This document shows positions 11,071 through 22,700 of a DNA stretch of 64,000 nucleotides, piece by piece (position 1 is the first letter of the stretch; every line of letters starts with the position of its first letter). A model generated the notes under the pieces. It saw only the letters and a program-made list of their open reading frames with translations, ran no database searches and was not told the DNA's origin. The DNA lies in assembly GCA_038502445.1 (NCBI GenBank), contig JAHLJS010000007.1, positions 70,063,518 through 70,127,517 on the forward strand, in the 5' to 3' direction. The stretch is from Eremochloa ophiuroides. Its lineage: Eukaryota > Streptophyta > Magnoliopsida > Poales > Poaceae. A program made the translations under genes and the position numbers.

Positions 11071-11402
11071 AGGCACATTAAACTTAGGAAATATTGATAA
11101 CACATATGCATCATGGATAAGATTATATTACCGATTGATCTCTAACTCAAATAGGCACACACCTATTTTTTATCATTTACTTATGTTATGCAGGGTGATG
11201 AATGAATGTTTTTTCTATTCCAAATAATTTCACTGACAATCCATAGAAACTCCTGAGAAGAAAGAAGTTTGTAGAGGCGAGGGATAATTTCAAGCTACCA
11301 TCAAGAACACCCGTCGCTGCTCAAGTTAGTTCATCAAAGAAGCCAGCTCCAACATTGGAATAAGAACACTCAGGAGAAGATTTATCTCCTGTATTTGAAG
11401 AC

Positions 11403-12560
11403 ATGGCTGAGAAGACACTGCGCGAGTTCTGTGCCCCAACAACAGAAAAGATCCGGACTGGACCAACAGTCAACATGGGGAAGAATTGATTCAAGCTCAA
11501 GCCAGCTCTTATCACCATGGTTCAAGCCAGCCAGTTTTGTGGAAAAGCTCATGAAGATGCAAGTGCACACTTAGAACACTTTTTAGAGATCTACAGCACC
11601 TTCATGATCAGAGGAGTACCAAGAGATGCTATTTTGCTCCGTCTTTTCCCATTTTCACTTTTGGGGAAAGCTAAGTAGTGGTTCTACACCAACAAAGACA
11701 AGAACACTACATGGGACCGATGCTCAACTGCTTTCCTGGCAAAGTTCTTTCCTACAAGCAAAATAAATGCTTTGCGTGGGAAAATCTCAAGTTTTCAACA
11801 GCAACATGACGAATCATTCACTGAAGCATGGGAGAGATTCCAAGATTACATTGAAGACTGTCCTCATCATGAGATAGAGGATTGGCTACTGATGCAGACC
11901 TTCTACCACAGGCTTATCTCAAGAACCCGTGAGTCCATAGATGCTACAGCTAGAGGAGCTTTCCTGTCACTGAAGCTTCCAGAAGCTCAAGCACTTGTGG
12001 AGAAGATGGCCTCAAATCCAAGCTGTAATGAAGAACGTACTCAACCTCGCAAGAGAGGAGGAGGCATCCATCATCTAAAAGAGACCAACATGGTCACTGC
12101 CAAGCTAGACCTCATCATGAAGAAACTCGACATAGAGAAGAAGGAAGTCATGCATATTGATGATTCCCGCATAACCTGTGAAGAATGTGGAGATTACGGG
12201 CGTTCAGCTGTCAATTGCCCTACATTGCAAGAGGATGTGAACTTCATCAACAACAACACCTACTATCGTCCTCAGCAAGGTCAAGGATGGAACCAGCCAA
12301 ACAAAGGATGGAATCAGCAACCTCGATAAGGTAATAACCAAGGTAATAATTACAATAATTATAATCTTCCACCTTTGAGAGATTTAGTTGCTGGTCAATC
12401 TAAATTGTTAGATCAAATGTCTAGAAAGGTAGCCTCTAATGATAAAGCTTTAGAAAATATAAATACCAGAATGGATACCTTTGCTTCTGCTATAAAGAAT
12501 CAGCACAGCTTTAATAAAATGTTAGAATCACAATTAGCTCAGTTAGCTGCTGCTGTCCCT
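11403..12560 (+). pseudogene. gag: Element B gag, interrupted by stops
   Basis: The frame opens with ATG at 11403 (AEKTLREFCAPT) and continues without frameshift into the protease part. In-frame stops lie at 11487 (TGA), 11676 (TAG) and 12327 (TAA). The capsid domain includes FCGKAHEDASAHLEHFLEIY and SSFQQQHDESFTEAWERFQD. A zinc knuckle follows at about 12175-12220 (CEECGDYGRSAVNC), in which the usual His is Arg, so zinc binding is probably lost. A Gln/Asn-rich linker and the segment SAIKNQHSFNKMLESQLAQL come next, as in C and D. The gag would build the particle; this copy cannot make it full-length. Confidence 0.85.
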
Positions 12561-13697
12561 CCATTTGAGAAAGGTAAGATTCCGGGCCAGCCGGAAGATT
12601 TGGAAACTGCTAACCCTGTTGATATTCACAATGCAACACAATACCAAATTGAGCTTGCAGATATACAGTGGATAGATCACTCACTACCTGAGAAGATGGG
12701 AGACCCTGGAAGACCTGTCATTCCTATCTCCATAGGATGTCACAGCTTTCCAGAAGCTATCTGCGATTTCGGCGCAAGTGTCAACATAATGCCTAAGGTA
12801 ATCTATGAGAGAATATTAGGTGATCCTTTGTTGTATACAGATATGCGTTTGCAGCTTGCAGATCAGTCTATTTGCTAGCCTGAGGGAGTACTAGAAGAAG
12901 CTGTTATCAGAGTGGGGCAATCATATGTCCCAATTGGCTTTGTGATCATGGATACCGGAGGAGATGAGAAGGCACCCATTATCTTGGGACGACCATTCTT
13001 ATGCACAACCAAAGCCATCATCTATGCGGAACACGCCAAGATTGTCCTCTCCATCAAGGACAAGAAGGAGATATTCTCGTTCAAGAACTGCATCCTGAAG
13101 AATCCAGCAATCCCAAAGCAATTCCATCAACAAGAAGAGCAACAACAACAAGTGCCCAAGAAGAAGAACAATAAAAGATGGAGGAAGAACAAGCCCCAAC
13201 ATGTACATGAAGAAACCGCTCAACTAATCAATGCTATCAACACAGAAAATGATATTATGCTCCCGAAACCATTCCCAATAAAGAAAGGTGACCTAGGTGT
13301 ACCAATCATTGAATGCACAATCAGAGACATCACTTTTCCCGACACCGTCTACGACACTGGATCAGGCGTCAATGTAATGTCCAAAAAGGTATATGATGGA
13401 TTATTTGATGATTTACCATTATACCCAACATATATTCAGTTGCAGATGGCAGACCAATCATTGAGATTCCCTGAAGGCGTAGTCAAGGATGTCATGGTAA
13501 GAATTCAAGATAAATATATACCCGCAGATTTTCTAGTTCTTGACATGCAGGAAGACAATGAATCGTCTATTCTTTTGGGAAGACCGTTCCTCTACACCGC
13601 CAATGCTATCATCTACATCGGGTCTGGACATATCCACTTCAACCTACCCACTGGAAAGGTACGCTGTCAATTTAGAACACTTGTTAACTATGAGTAG
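12561..13697 (+). pseudogene. Element B tandem retropepsin-like domains
   Basis: Two successive aspartic-protease-like domains lie in one frame. The first has CDFGASVNIMPKVIYERI (about 12764-12815) and IILGRPFL (about 12980). The second has YDTGSGVNVMSKKVYDGLF (about 13350) and ILLGRPFL (about 13575). Each repeats the order of active-site loop, L.MADQS/LQLADQS segment and GRPFL flap-end motif. The catalytic Asp is present in both (DFG, DTG). D has a single domain with DLGSS. Stops lie at 12876 (TAG) and 13695 (TAG). Retropepsins act as dimers; two linked domains could form a single-chain enzyme, but this is inference. Confidence 0.8.
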
Positions 13698-14099
13698 AAC
13701 AGGAAGCAACGTAACAGGAGGAGATGCCAAGCCCGCCGTCAGGTTGCCCAGCCTCACTGTGGATGGGAGGAGCTCCCTGGTAAGATTGTGAAGTATGAAG
13801 ACTGCTACAAGGAGTAAGAAGAAGCCGTACAAGCACCACGCTGGAGTAAGTGGGAAGCGGAAGCTGAGAGGAGGGACCAGATTGCTAAAACAGAGAAAGA
13901 CGAGATCTAGGCACACGTAGAAGAATGGATGAAGAGAGACGAAGAATCAAGAGAAGCATACAAGGAAGAGTTGGAGCTAGAAAAGAGAGAAGCAGAAGAG
14001 ATAGAAAAGAGATGGAAGGAGAAAGAAGAAGCACCTGCTACACCACCGCAAAATGGGGAATTGACTGAGGTAACCTCAGACGATGAACCTACTGAGTAA
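13698..14099 (+). pseudogene. Element B charged C-terminal tail
   Basis: The gag-protease frame continues in phase to a TAA at 14097. It is broken at 13815 (TAA) and 13908 (TAG). The ~130-residue tail is strongly charged; EEWMKRDEESREAYKEELE and the following Glu/Lys/Arg-rich run read as a coiled coil. D has a shorter Lys/Glu-rich tail after its protease. No polymerase follows, so the tail marks the natural end of a gag-protease product. Function unknown. Confidence 0.6.
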
Positions 14100-15809
14100 G
14101 TACTCTCCTCTATCTAAGTCCTGTCGGTAGACTTTAAATTCCGTACCCTAGTCATAAGGTTAGAATGGTAGTTATCTAATTAAGTTAGCATTCATTAGTA
14201 ATTTTGCTTAGCACATTTATTAGTACAATCATTTTTGCATATTAAAAATAAACCAACAAAAATATTTATTGCTTTATTTACTGCATCATTTATATTAAAG
14301 CTCCATGTGAATAAACCTATGGTAACCCTGTAGGCATATTTACTGTGGTGGCATAAAAATAAAAATAAAGATAACAATCTATATTTACTTTGTTGCATTA
14401 TGAAAATCCGAAGCCCCATGGGAAAGAATATTCCCTGTGGTGGCATAAAAAAATATATATATAGCACGCATACATATTTGATTTCTGCATAAGAAACTTA
14501 GAAAAACAAAAAAAAAGAGAATCCTGTTAGAATCCTACTAAAATCTATTAATTAAAATCAACTCAAGGAATAATCAAAGTGCTCATTGGCTGACCGCTAA
14601 CCCCTTGATAATTCGAGCCTCGAGTTTTAGTTTTCTTGTTGGAGTATAACTACGCAGGAATGATGTTATGACTAAGGAGAGAGTCTATTAGTGGCACCCA
14701 CCAGGACCACTACTAGCTCACTCTAAGAAATATTCAAGCACCACGTATTGCAAACATCAAGCTTGGGGGAGGAGTATCCCCTAGTTATCAGGTAATTATA
14801 CCTATGCGCTTATTGAGTCTACTTTATACAAGCACAAAATACCAAAAATATGTGAACACATGAAGGTTCACCATAGTATCATAGGAAAATCTAAAAAAAC
14901 CCAAAAATATGTGGGCACATGAAGGTCCACTCATTTAGGAAGCTTCTGCTGGAAATATAAAATCAATCACTTACCATGGAGTGGTATTAAACCTAAGACC
15001 TCTCTATAAGATTCGGTATTTTTATTGGCAATTGAGTTTCATAGGGAAATACAAGATCAAAGAGCTAGTCAACCCGAGACCTCTACGTTGTCAATACACC
15101 TGCTCCCAGAAGGATCACTCAATTTTCAACATCAAAGACCCTGTCAAACGTGAAGCTTGGGGGAGGGCGCCCTCCATTTTAAGTCCAGCTACGTATCAGT
15201 TTCCCACATTATTATTCTTATTATTATTACTATATCGCTTTTTCGCGTGAATTAGCTAGTAAGATAAAATTTGAAAACCAAATAAATATTTATCTATATA
15301 TTAGAGTTTGTTTAGAGTCAGTCTAGGCTAGAACCAAATTAAAAATTGATGAACACTAAAATTTTGTTTTGGAGATGATGAATAGTTGCTCTGCCATAAT
15401 TCCTTTCAAGTGCTTAGTTGTCAACCTTAGATTCTCCTGAGTTTTGGATATTACTGTTTTAATCTAAAAATTTACTCTGAACCTGAAACTTGTGGAGGCA
15501 TGTGCTTATGCTAAGTCTAGGTAATTGATTGATATGATTCATGAAGGTTGAGCTACTATTTATCTTATTCCTAACATTACTAAGTTCTGGAGATTTATTT
15601 TTGAAAACTTAAAATCTACATGATGAGCTCTCATATGACAAAATGTGAATTCCTACCAAAGCCATATATTATACATTAGAGATAGGAAACCTTTGCACAT
15701 TTATGCTGCTTGCTTTGCATTGAGTTTAGTCAACCTTTATTGAATACCATATGAGAGTCTTGTCATGCTTTTAAAAACCAAGATCACGTACACACTTCAG
15801 CACATATGC

Positions 15810-15832
15810 ATTATTCCTACCCTGGGAGTAAT
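15810..15832 (+). ncRNA. Conserved 3'-region hairpin 1, element B
   Basis: Arms ATTATTCC and GGAGTAAT (eight pairs, one G-T) with loop TACCCTG, preceded by CAAGATCACGTAC. The equivalent in F has different arms (ATTACTCT, AGAGTAAT) that still pair. Confidence 0.5.
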
Positions 15833-15873
15833 CGCAACCATTTCCACTTTCATCTATGTTCATCATAAAAATG

Positions 15874-15892
15874 TTTTCTCCTGCACTGGGAG
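15874..15892 (+). ncRNA. Conserved 3'-region hairpin 2, element B
   Basis: Arms TTTTCTCC and GGAG with loop TGCACTG. Four firm pairs, weaker further out. The F equivalent at 50391-50413 pairs over eight bases. Confidence 0.45.
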
Positions 15893-16744
15893 TGAATACC
15901 AAAATATATAAACCCCATAGGACAACCCTGTTATAAATGCTCTAAGTTTTCACTATTGTTATCTGTCCAAATCATGTATTGGATGCATGTGGCTATGCAA
16001 AAGTATGAAAAGAAAAGGGAGTAAAAGATGGACAAGTGTCCCAACATTAAAACAATAGGTACTAGATGCCCGCCTCCCGAATGAAAAAAAACAGAGAGAG
16101 AAAGAGAAAGAATAAAGATAGCCCATGTGTTCCTCCAAGTTCCAAAGGAGAGTGAATCATTTCCAAAGAGCATAAGTAGAATTAGGATTAGCCACCTTAT
16201 ATATACCTATCCACCATATTCCATACACATGCACATCTTGGTTTGATTGTATGCCTCGATTCTCTGTGGATCCATTGTTTGACTTTACAACATATGAATT
16301 GCAAGTATGCTTAGACCTTGTTTTTTTGCCACTCCTATGAGCTCCACTATAGTCCTTAGTTATAGGAAGGCATAACATTAATGCCTTAAGTGAGATCCAC
16401 AAATACCATACATACTGAGAGACTTGAGGTGTCATACAATTAAGCTCTGAGTTTTATTTCAAAAACTTGCAAAACTCCAGAATACTGGTACTGTAAAGAA
16501 TTTGAGACATAGTACTTGACTTAATTGTTCTATCTTTCAATTGCTCAAGACTTATGTGAGGGTTGTAAAGCTCCATAGTTAAAAGTAAGATGAGTAAGTC
16601 TAAAGGGTAGAGCAGTTATTGTCTAATCTGGAGGAGAATTTCTGTTTGAAAGCATGTGTACTTGGAAAGAATGAAAGCATGGTAGCAAATCCTAATCCAA
16701 ATACATTAGTAATTAGGTATAGTTTGTTTGCCAAGGGACTGGCA

Positions 16745-16764
16745 AAAGGTAAGTTTGGCGGAGT
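16745..16764 (+). other. Degenerate polypurine tract of element B
   Basis: AAGGTAAGTTTGGCGGAGT abuts the 3' LTR. It resembles the AAGCTTGGGGGAGT-type tracts of relatives with substitutions. Confidence 0.6.
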
Positions 16765-18399
16765 TGTTGACGGTCGATAATGTCAACTTTTATTAGAACT
16801 TTAGACACAAAAGGATACATGAAAACATACCAGTCTAGGGTTTTAACTGACAGTTTTCACGAGTTTTGCATGTTCTGTATTTTCAAGGGACTATTCCAGA
16901 AAAAGCATAAAAGAGGGATTAAAGTGCGTAATTATCACAAAACGTAACCATGAAGGAAACATCATCACGAAGACCCTAGAAGAGTGTAGAAGACACCCGA
17001 AGCAACTTGGGGCCGAGCCCTGGCCAGGTGGGGCCGGCCGGTGCCCCCTTAGGGTTTCGCCACCGCCTTCGGGAGTCTTCTTCCACCGCCTCTTAGGAGT
17101 CATCTCGGCCCTATGTTTAAGTCGGTTTGATCCTACGGCGCACATTCATCCCACCGTGCTATAAATAGAGGGGCAGACCCCCCGGAGGAATCAATCAATC
17201 ATTCATCGAAGGCAACAAGTCTTCAAGCCATTAAGAGCCTACTAGTTCATCAAGAGCCTTCTAGTTCATAGTTCTAGCCTAATTAGATTAGAGAGTAGAG
17301 GAGATCTAGTTTTTCGGCGGGATCTGGAGCCCCGGCGATCGTCTGGAGCGCAGAGTTTGGTATAATTCTAATTCTTTCTCTATTATCGTATTCTTCATTA
17401 TGATTAGGGAAACATTGTTCTTAATAGTTCATATGTTCTTGATTACATTAGTCTTTGTCTACTTTAATTATATGTCTAGTATAGTTGGTTTGATCTTATT
17501 GAATTCATGTAATTGCTCGTATAGTGTTTATCCAATCGATTGTTGGGTAGATGATGAACAATGTGTAGACGTGGTGTCTAGATATTTCGTTTATCTGCGA
17601 GTGCACCCTGATGTGTGGGTCGTGTGGTAGTTCGTGTAGGTGACAGCTACGTTGATTCCTCTATAGTCCACCCCCTGTATGTAGGTAAGCAGGCACGGTC
17701 GCGAAGTTGTGTGATGACTCTATTTCACACCTTTCCTAGATGATGCCCTTTGCTTGTGATCATGATATAGGACTAGTCTGACAATGATTGCTAGATGTAA
17801 TTGCACTAGTTAGAGTTATTCATTGACGTAGTTATAGAATTACCTTAGATATTAATTCCTTAGTTTATCCATTGGCTAGCTATTACTATAACTAGAAAGT
17901 GCTCTGATGTTTATCTTTATTAATGATGCTTGATCATACTTGTCACCCTATTTATCTTTATTATCTTGTGACCTCTACATGTTATGAGTAGAGTATATGA
18001 CATTGGTAATTTCACTTATTCATTGTATATGGTTATTATCAATATAATAGATTGTAGTTTATCCTAGTCCTTCCCAGTGGTATAAATATAAATCGACAAC
18101 CTGGTAGAACTCCTAGGTAAAATGCTACAATGGTATAATTATTTGTCCGCTTGCAGAATTGTTCTTAGTCTATATTTATTTATATTTCTGCCTAGTCACA
18201 TGGAATAATATGTAAAACCTTTAATTATTCTTAGCATATATAATTAGGATTGACAACCCAGTTCATGCTAAAGAATGTTGGTAATAGATGAGTGGCTAGT
18301 TGCTAATGATTAGTTAATTAAATACCATACATCTTCTAATCTCTTCTCTAGTGTTAAAGGTTATAAAGTTATATTGGACGACTTTAGTAGATGTCAACA
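16765..18399 (+). repeat. Element B 3' LTR
   Basis: 1635 bp, TGTTGACGGTCG to GATGTCAACA. TATA box at 17160-17167, a single GC block at about 17027-17046, hairpin at 17566-17580. The next base starts the interior of C. Confidence 0.93.
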
Positions 18400-19707
18400 A
18401 ATAGAGCAAGATATGATAGGGGTTCCAGGATCTCCCCTTTTAGTTGGAAAATTCCATCCATCTAGTTCATAGCCATGATAACTAGTAGTAACAAGATTAG
18501 CAGATTCTATGGTTGTTTCAGGTTTTCCTGGTATTCTATCTTTTTCAAAAGATGGAATTGCAGCAGCAAGTTGTGCTAATTGGGTTTCAAGCATCTTATT
18601 GAAACTAATTTGATTCTTAATTGCAGAAGAGAAATCATCCAATTTAGCATTTATGCAATCTAGCATCCTATCATTAGCATGGAGCTTCTTGTTTATGCTA
18701 TTAGTCATTCTACCTTGACCATAGACAAGATCTTTAAGAGAAGGGTAGTTATTAGCTTGGTTGTTTGGACGTTGCGAAGAATTGAAAGTGTTACATTGAG
18801 AATTGGAGCGCTGAGTCCATCCTTGATTTGAAGAACGAAAGTTGTTGTCATTGCTGATGAAGTTGAGGTCTTCATGTGTCTTAGGACAATGGAGTCCAGA
18901 ATGGCTAACTTCTCCACAGACTTCACACGTCATGTGAGTCTCCATGGCTTGCACAGTATCAGGTGTACGCATCCTCTCGCAATTTTCTAGCCTTTTGGCC
19001 AGTAGGTCCACTTTAGCTGCAATCATGTCAGCTTCCTTTAATGAATGCATACCTCGCTTGCGCGGGTGCAGACGTTCCTCGTTCCATCTTTGATTGGACA
19101 TCATCTTCTCGATCAAAGCCTTTGCATCTAAAACTTTGAGAGAAAAGAATGCTCCACCGGTGGCAACATCTAGATGGCTTCTATCAAGAGGGGTTAATCC
19201 ATGGTAGAAGTTTGGGATCAAAAGCCAATCCTCCATACAATGGTGTGGACAGGCAGCGACATATTCTTGCATTCGTTCCCAAGCCTCGGGAATTGATTCA
19301 TCGGCTTGTTGTTGGAAACTAGAGATCTTATTGCGAAGAGCATTGGTCTTGCCTAGAGGAAAGAATTTCACTAGGAAAGAGTTGGAACACTTTTCCCATG
19401 TGTCCACATCACTTCGGTTCGTATAGAACCATTGCTTGGCTTTTCCTAACAAGGAGAAAGGAAAGAGTCACAAACGAATTGCGTCTGGGGTTACTCCTTT
19501 AATGGTAAAGGTGCTGCATATCTCCAAGAAGTGTTGGAGGTGTGCATTAGCATCCTCGTGAGCTTTGCCACAAAATGGGCTAGCTTGAACCGTTGTGATT
19601 AATGCGGGCTTTAACTCGAACTGAGTATTTGCCTCGATGACACCAGGGCCTGTTGCTATATTAGCAGCAGAAGGTGCAGAGAATTCACGGATGGTCCTTT
19701 CGGCCAT
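18400..19707 (-). pseudogene. gag: Element C gag, truncated, one in-frame stop
   Basis: The frame opens at ATG 19707 (MAERTIREFSAPSAANIATG) and stays in phase to 18400, where B interrupts it. One TGA lies at 19470-19468. The same TGA exists at the same codon in D (60191-60189). Domains in order: capsid (FCGKAHEDANAHLQHFLEIC, GKAKQWFYTN, SFQQQADESIPEAWERMQEY), intact zinc knuckle CEVCGEVSHSGLHC (CX2CX4HX4C, about 18930), and the SAIKNQISFNKMLETQLAQL segment. Apart from the shared stop the frame is clean over 1.3 kb. Confidence 0.87.
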
Positions 19708-19768
19708 ATTCGTGATGAAAGATAACAATCTAGACTTGACTCAAATCAAAGGAATTCAACAATTGCCT

Positions 19769-19786
19769 TCCCTGGCAATGGCGCCA
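19769..19786 (-). other. Primer-binding site of element C
   Basis: Minus-strand TGGCGCCATTGCCAGGGA, two differences from the tRNA-Asp complement; 8 bases inside the LTR. Confidence 0.82.
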
Positions 19787-20465
19787 AAAATGCTTGTTGA
19801 CAGTTACTAACGCTATCAAAAGAGTGTAGCCAAATCTATCCTCTAGCAGTGGTAACAATACTTCTCAACGCAATCACTGGGGTTGTCAATCCCTATGCTC
19901 AAAGTATGTGGTTGTTGACACTTCTAACGAAGCTACTAGGAATAAAGTTATTTCTAGCAACAGCGCAAAAAATGCTATGGGTAGCTCTATAGGATAGGTG
20001 ATGGGATTCTGGAAGCGCACAGAACTATCATGTAGCACTTTACTTGGGAGTACCAGGTGTCGAATTTATATTTTCCTAAAGGAAGGCTGGGTTTGTGATT
20101 CCAAGGATATGATAATCAAGGATCTAAATATAGATAAATGGGATAATAACCTTAGTAAGGATATATCAATGAAGTATAATTAAGGTGGAAACACGCACAA
20201 GGTAGCTCCGGAGTTTTGGGGGAGAACTCTATCTCAGTAAAAGATCAAATGATTGTTATACCAAAGAGACTGCTATACTTGGGACACGCAAAGTCCTAAA
20301 CTCGCCGGGGTTCGACTGATTAGGCACCGTACGTCCCGAAGTCCTACGCTTATAACGGATACTAGGCCGAACATGGTGGAATACAGAGGATCCTAGGGCT
20401 GTCACCACCTAGAACCTACCACTACTATCCGTGGGCCTAGCGGCACTCAAGGGTAAGCTATAGCC

Positions 20466-20480
20466 TAAGCACCGCGCTTA
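20466..20480 (-). ncRNA. Conserved R/U5 pentaloop hairpin, element C
   Basis: Arms TAAGC and GCTTA with loop GCGGT on the minus strand. Relative to A and B two base pairs are changed on both sides, so pairing is kept. GGTGACAGC followed by TCCTCTGTATTCCAC lies downstream (20406-20374). Confidence 0.5.
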
Positions 20481-20826
20481 ATCTATAAAACTTACTACTC
20501 TAACTCGAGCTCAAGAATTAGAGCACTCTAACCAAGCAATGAGCAAGTATAGAGCTACTTAAAGTATAACAATAAGTAAATGAAAAGGGAATCTTTATTA
20601 CCGATAAGAGTGAAGAACACCACAGAGGAGGTCGCCGACAAGCCCGGCTCCACCACAGACTTCCTCCTTCTCCCGTCTTCTCTCCAACACTCTACTCTTC
20701 TCTGGCTAGCACTATTCCTAAGAGCAGAGCTTCGCTAGAGAGAGAGAGGAGCTACTGAGCTGAATCTCAAGTGTTTTCTAGTGTATCTCTTGCTGTGTTT
20801 CTACTTACAAGTGAGGATCCAAGTCC

Positions 20827-20834
20827 TATTTATA
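20827..20834 (-). promoter_or_regulatory. TATA box of element C LTR
   Basis: CTATAAATAGG on the minus strand. Confidence 0.75.
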
Positions 20835-21549
20835 GTGTAGGAGTGCACCAGGGGTACTTATAGAGCTCCTGGAGGTTGGTGGCGCGAAGGAGCAGGGCGG
20901 GCGGCCTCCTAGGGGGCGGGCGCCCCCTTGGATGCACTGACTTGCATCCAGTGGCTCTCCTTCCTCCCCATAGGCGGTTGCAAAGTCAATTGGTGCCTTG
21001 GAAAGGTGGTTTGCAACCCCTAGGAGGATGACATGTGGGTCCTTCAATCCATGGCACATCACTTCATCACCGTTGGATGAAAACCGACTTCAATTGATGG
21101 TGTAGATGACTCCTGGACACCTTCCCTCGGATTGTGGACATGGCACTCAACTTGGATAGGGCGGGCACCCTATCTTTGATAGGGCCACCGGATCCTCATG
21201 CCTTGTATCTGAGCCGTTGATGTTGTTTCAACGTGCCACAGACCATTTGGGAGGTTGGCACACGGATCAGTGAGGTGGCAAGTGCCATTTGGCACTTTGG
21301 ACAGGGCAGGCGCCCTAATTGGTAGGGCGGGCGCCCTCCTCTGTCTCCCATGTGGCAGCTGAGGTGCTGAGGTGTCTTGCCTTGCTTTGTTTTTCCTTGA
21401 TTTCACCATTTTTCTTGCATAAACAATATTTCTCCAAGGACATGTGGAACTAGGTAAGTTTCAAGGTGGGTTCTTTGCCTTTCATGTGGTTTTACCTTGA
21501 TTATGGGTGAAATGTTGATGGTAAAATAGGGTATTAGCGACTGTCAATA

Positions 21550-21849
21550 GCTGCTATGCGGCCATGACCAGCTATGGCTGCCTAACACTTGCCAGATGCC
21601 TTGGACAAGTGGCTGCATGCTCTTGGCCCTTTGTTGGTGAAGCTTAGGTGAGGTCGTGGCCTCCCGGCCGGCTAACAGGCTACCGTGGCTGCTTTAGCGG
21701 GCTATGGCTGGCTGCTGGCCACCATGGGTGGCTGATATGCAGCCATGACTGGCTATGGCTGGCTAGCACCGAACAGGATGCCTTGGACAAGTGGCTGCAT
21801 GCTCTTGGCCCATTGTTGCTTATGTTCTAGTTGCTCTCGTGCTCTGTGG
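21550..21849. repeat. Spacer-like direct repeats upstream of rDNA
   Basis: Two copies of an ~85-base unit (21552-21636 and 21733-21817) are spaced 181 bases. They share the exact core GATGCCTTGGACAAGTGGCT and what follows. CTATGGCTGGCTG-type words recur between them. Position upstream of the 18S-like sequence suggests intergenic-spacer subrepeats; this is inference. Confidence 0.45.
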
Positions 21850-22700
21850 ACCGTCGGTTGCCGTCCTCGCAAGCAAACTCACCATGCCAAGCGCAGAGGG
21901 ATGCTTTGGATGGCTTAACTGTCATGGCTACTGATGAGGACATTGTTACACTGGACACGCCTGCGCCATCATCTTTTCCCAAGTTGCAACTCATCTCCAA
22001 CTCAGCTGTCACGTCACCCTCGGATTCAGCAGACACGTCGTCAATGTTTCGCTCATAACTCCCTCATACGACATCGAAACGGGGCGATCTTGGACTCATT
22101 GGAAAGGGGACAATGACGCCATAGTTTTGGATCTGGTTCCAGCTCCAGATGGCCCGTGGAATAATCTGTGTGACCACGGCAAGGTGTTGTGTCATCTGTT
22201 TTAGGCCAACTTGGCCATGTATCGAGTCGGGCCTTAAGCCCAAGTTGTGGGCGCCTTCTCTGGTCGCCTCCAACCCTAGGATGCCTCTCTTTTATGTTCC
22301 ACACAGCCGCCGTTGTGGAGACATGGGTTTTGTTTTAGAGTTTAGTTTTCCATCGAGAAACTGAATCGTTCATTGTAACTGTGGTGACAAATCCTTTTAC
22401 AGTGATCCAGGGCCCCCGTTCTTGATCTCCTCCACTGTGTCAATTAGTCCTTTGGAACCGAGTTCTTGAACCCTCTATTGATATTCACGTCATTCATATT
22501 TGCAATTTCAGATTGCGTGTTTAAACTTTCTTGCTTGTATTCTTTGATTCGATTGCAGGAAAAGCCTTCTTGGCGAGGTCAATCAAGTTGTGCTTGGTTG
22601 ATAACCAACGGAGCAGTGGTGTAACGGTTGCAGGATTCAAATCGTGTCTGATTTGAAGCCGGATCGCCAATGTTGAGATCTCCACAAATCGAACTTACCG
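21850..22700 (+). repeat. Unassigned LTR-like stretch
   Basis: The composition and layout (CTCCCTCATACGACATCGAAACGG, a TTTAGTTTTCCATCGAGAAACT stretch, GCAGGAAAAGCC, GGAGCAGTGGTG) resemble the LTRs of grass Ty3/gypsy elements as I remember them. No second copy, TG..CA ends or duplicated target were identified. It may be a solo or truncated LTR lying in the spacer. Confidence 0.3.

Larger units (their letters stand above)
14100..16744 (+). other. Element B 3' noncoding region
   Basis: No coding frame is supported. It contains two tandem near-repeats with the phrase CTGTGGTGGCATAAAAA (14343 and 14436). Another pair has CAAAAATATGTG..CACATGAAGGT (about 14842 and 14902). Two polypurine-like tracts GCTTGGGGGAGG lie at about 14760 and 15155. 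Two hairpins lie at 15810-15832 and 15874-15892. The blocks around 15640-15900 match the 3' regions of A and F. Confidence 0.7.
9395..18399 (+). mobile_element. Element B: non-autonomous gag-protease retrotransposon
   Basis: Two ~1.64-kb LTRs (9395-11044 and 16765-18399) flank an interior with a tRNA-Asp primer site, a gag-protease frame and a degenerate polypurine tract. No polymerase or integrase sequence is present between the frame end at 14099 and the 3' LTR. The 5' LTR lacks the first five bases (TGTTG) that the 3' LTR keeps; element A abuts exactly there. B is followed by the interior of C. The order suggests A landed in B and B landed in C. Gag is of the B/C/D type, while the LTR resembles that of F. 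Confidence 0.92.
18400..21549 (-). mobile_element. Element C: partial non-autonomous element, same family as D
   Basis: The 5' LTR, primer site and gag match element D closely. The interior stops abruptly at 18400, where the 3' LTR of B begins. The homologous position in D is about 59118, so B interrupted C there. The remaining part of C (3' region and 3' LTR) should lie left of the window, beyond A. Confidence 0.88.
19795..21549 (-). repeat. Element C 5' LTR
   Basis: 1755 bp, TGTTGACAGTTA to about CTGTCAATA; the terminal CAACA seen in D has become CAATA. TATA box (minus) at 20834-20827. Palindromes GGGGGCGGGCGCCCCC (20912) and AGGGCGGGCGCCCT (21324) lie upstream of it. An inverted repeat with arms AAGTGCCA/TGGCACTT lies at 21280-21297. 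The conserved hairpin is at 20466-20480 (arms TAAGC/GCTTA). A buried, decayed primer-site-like sequence is at 19957-19975. Confidence 0.9.
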
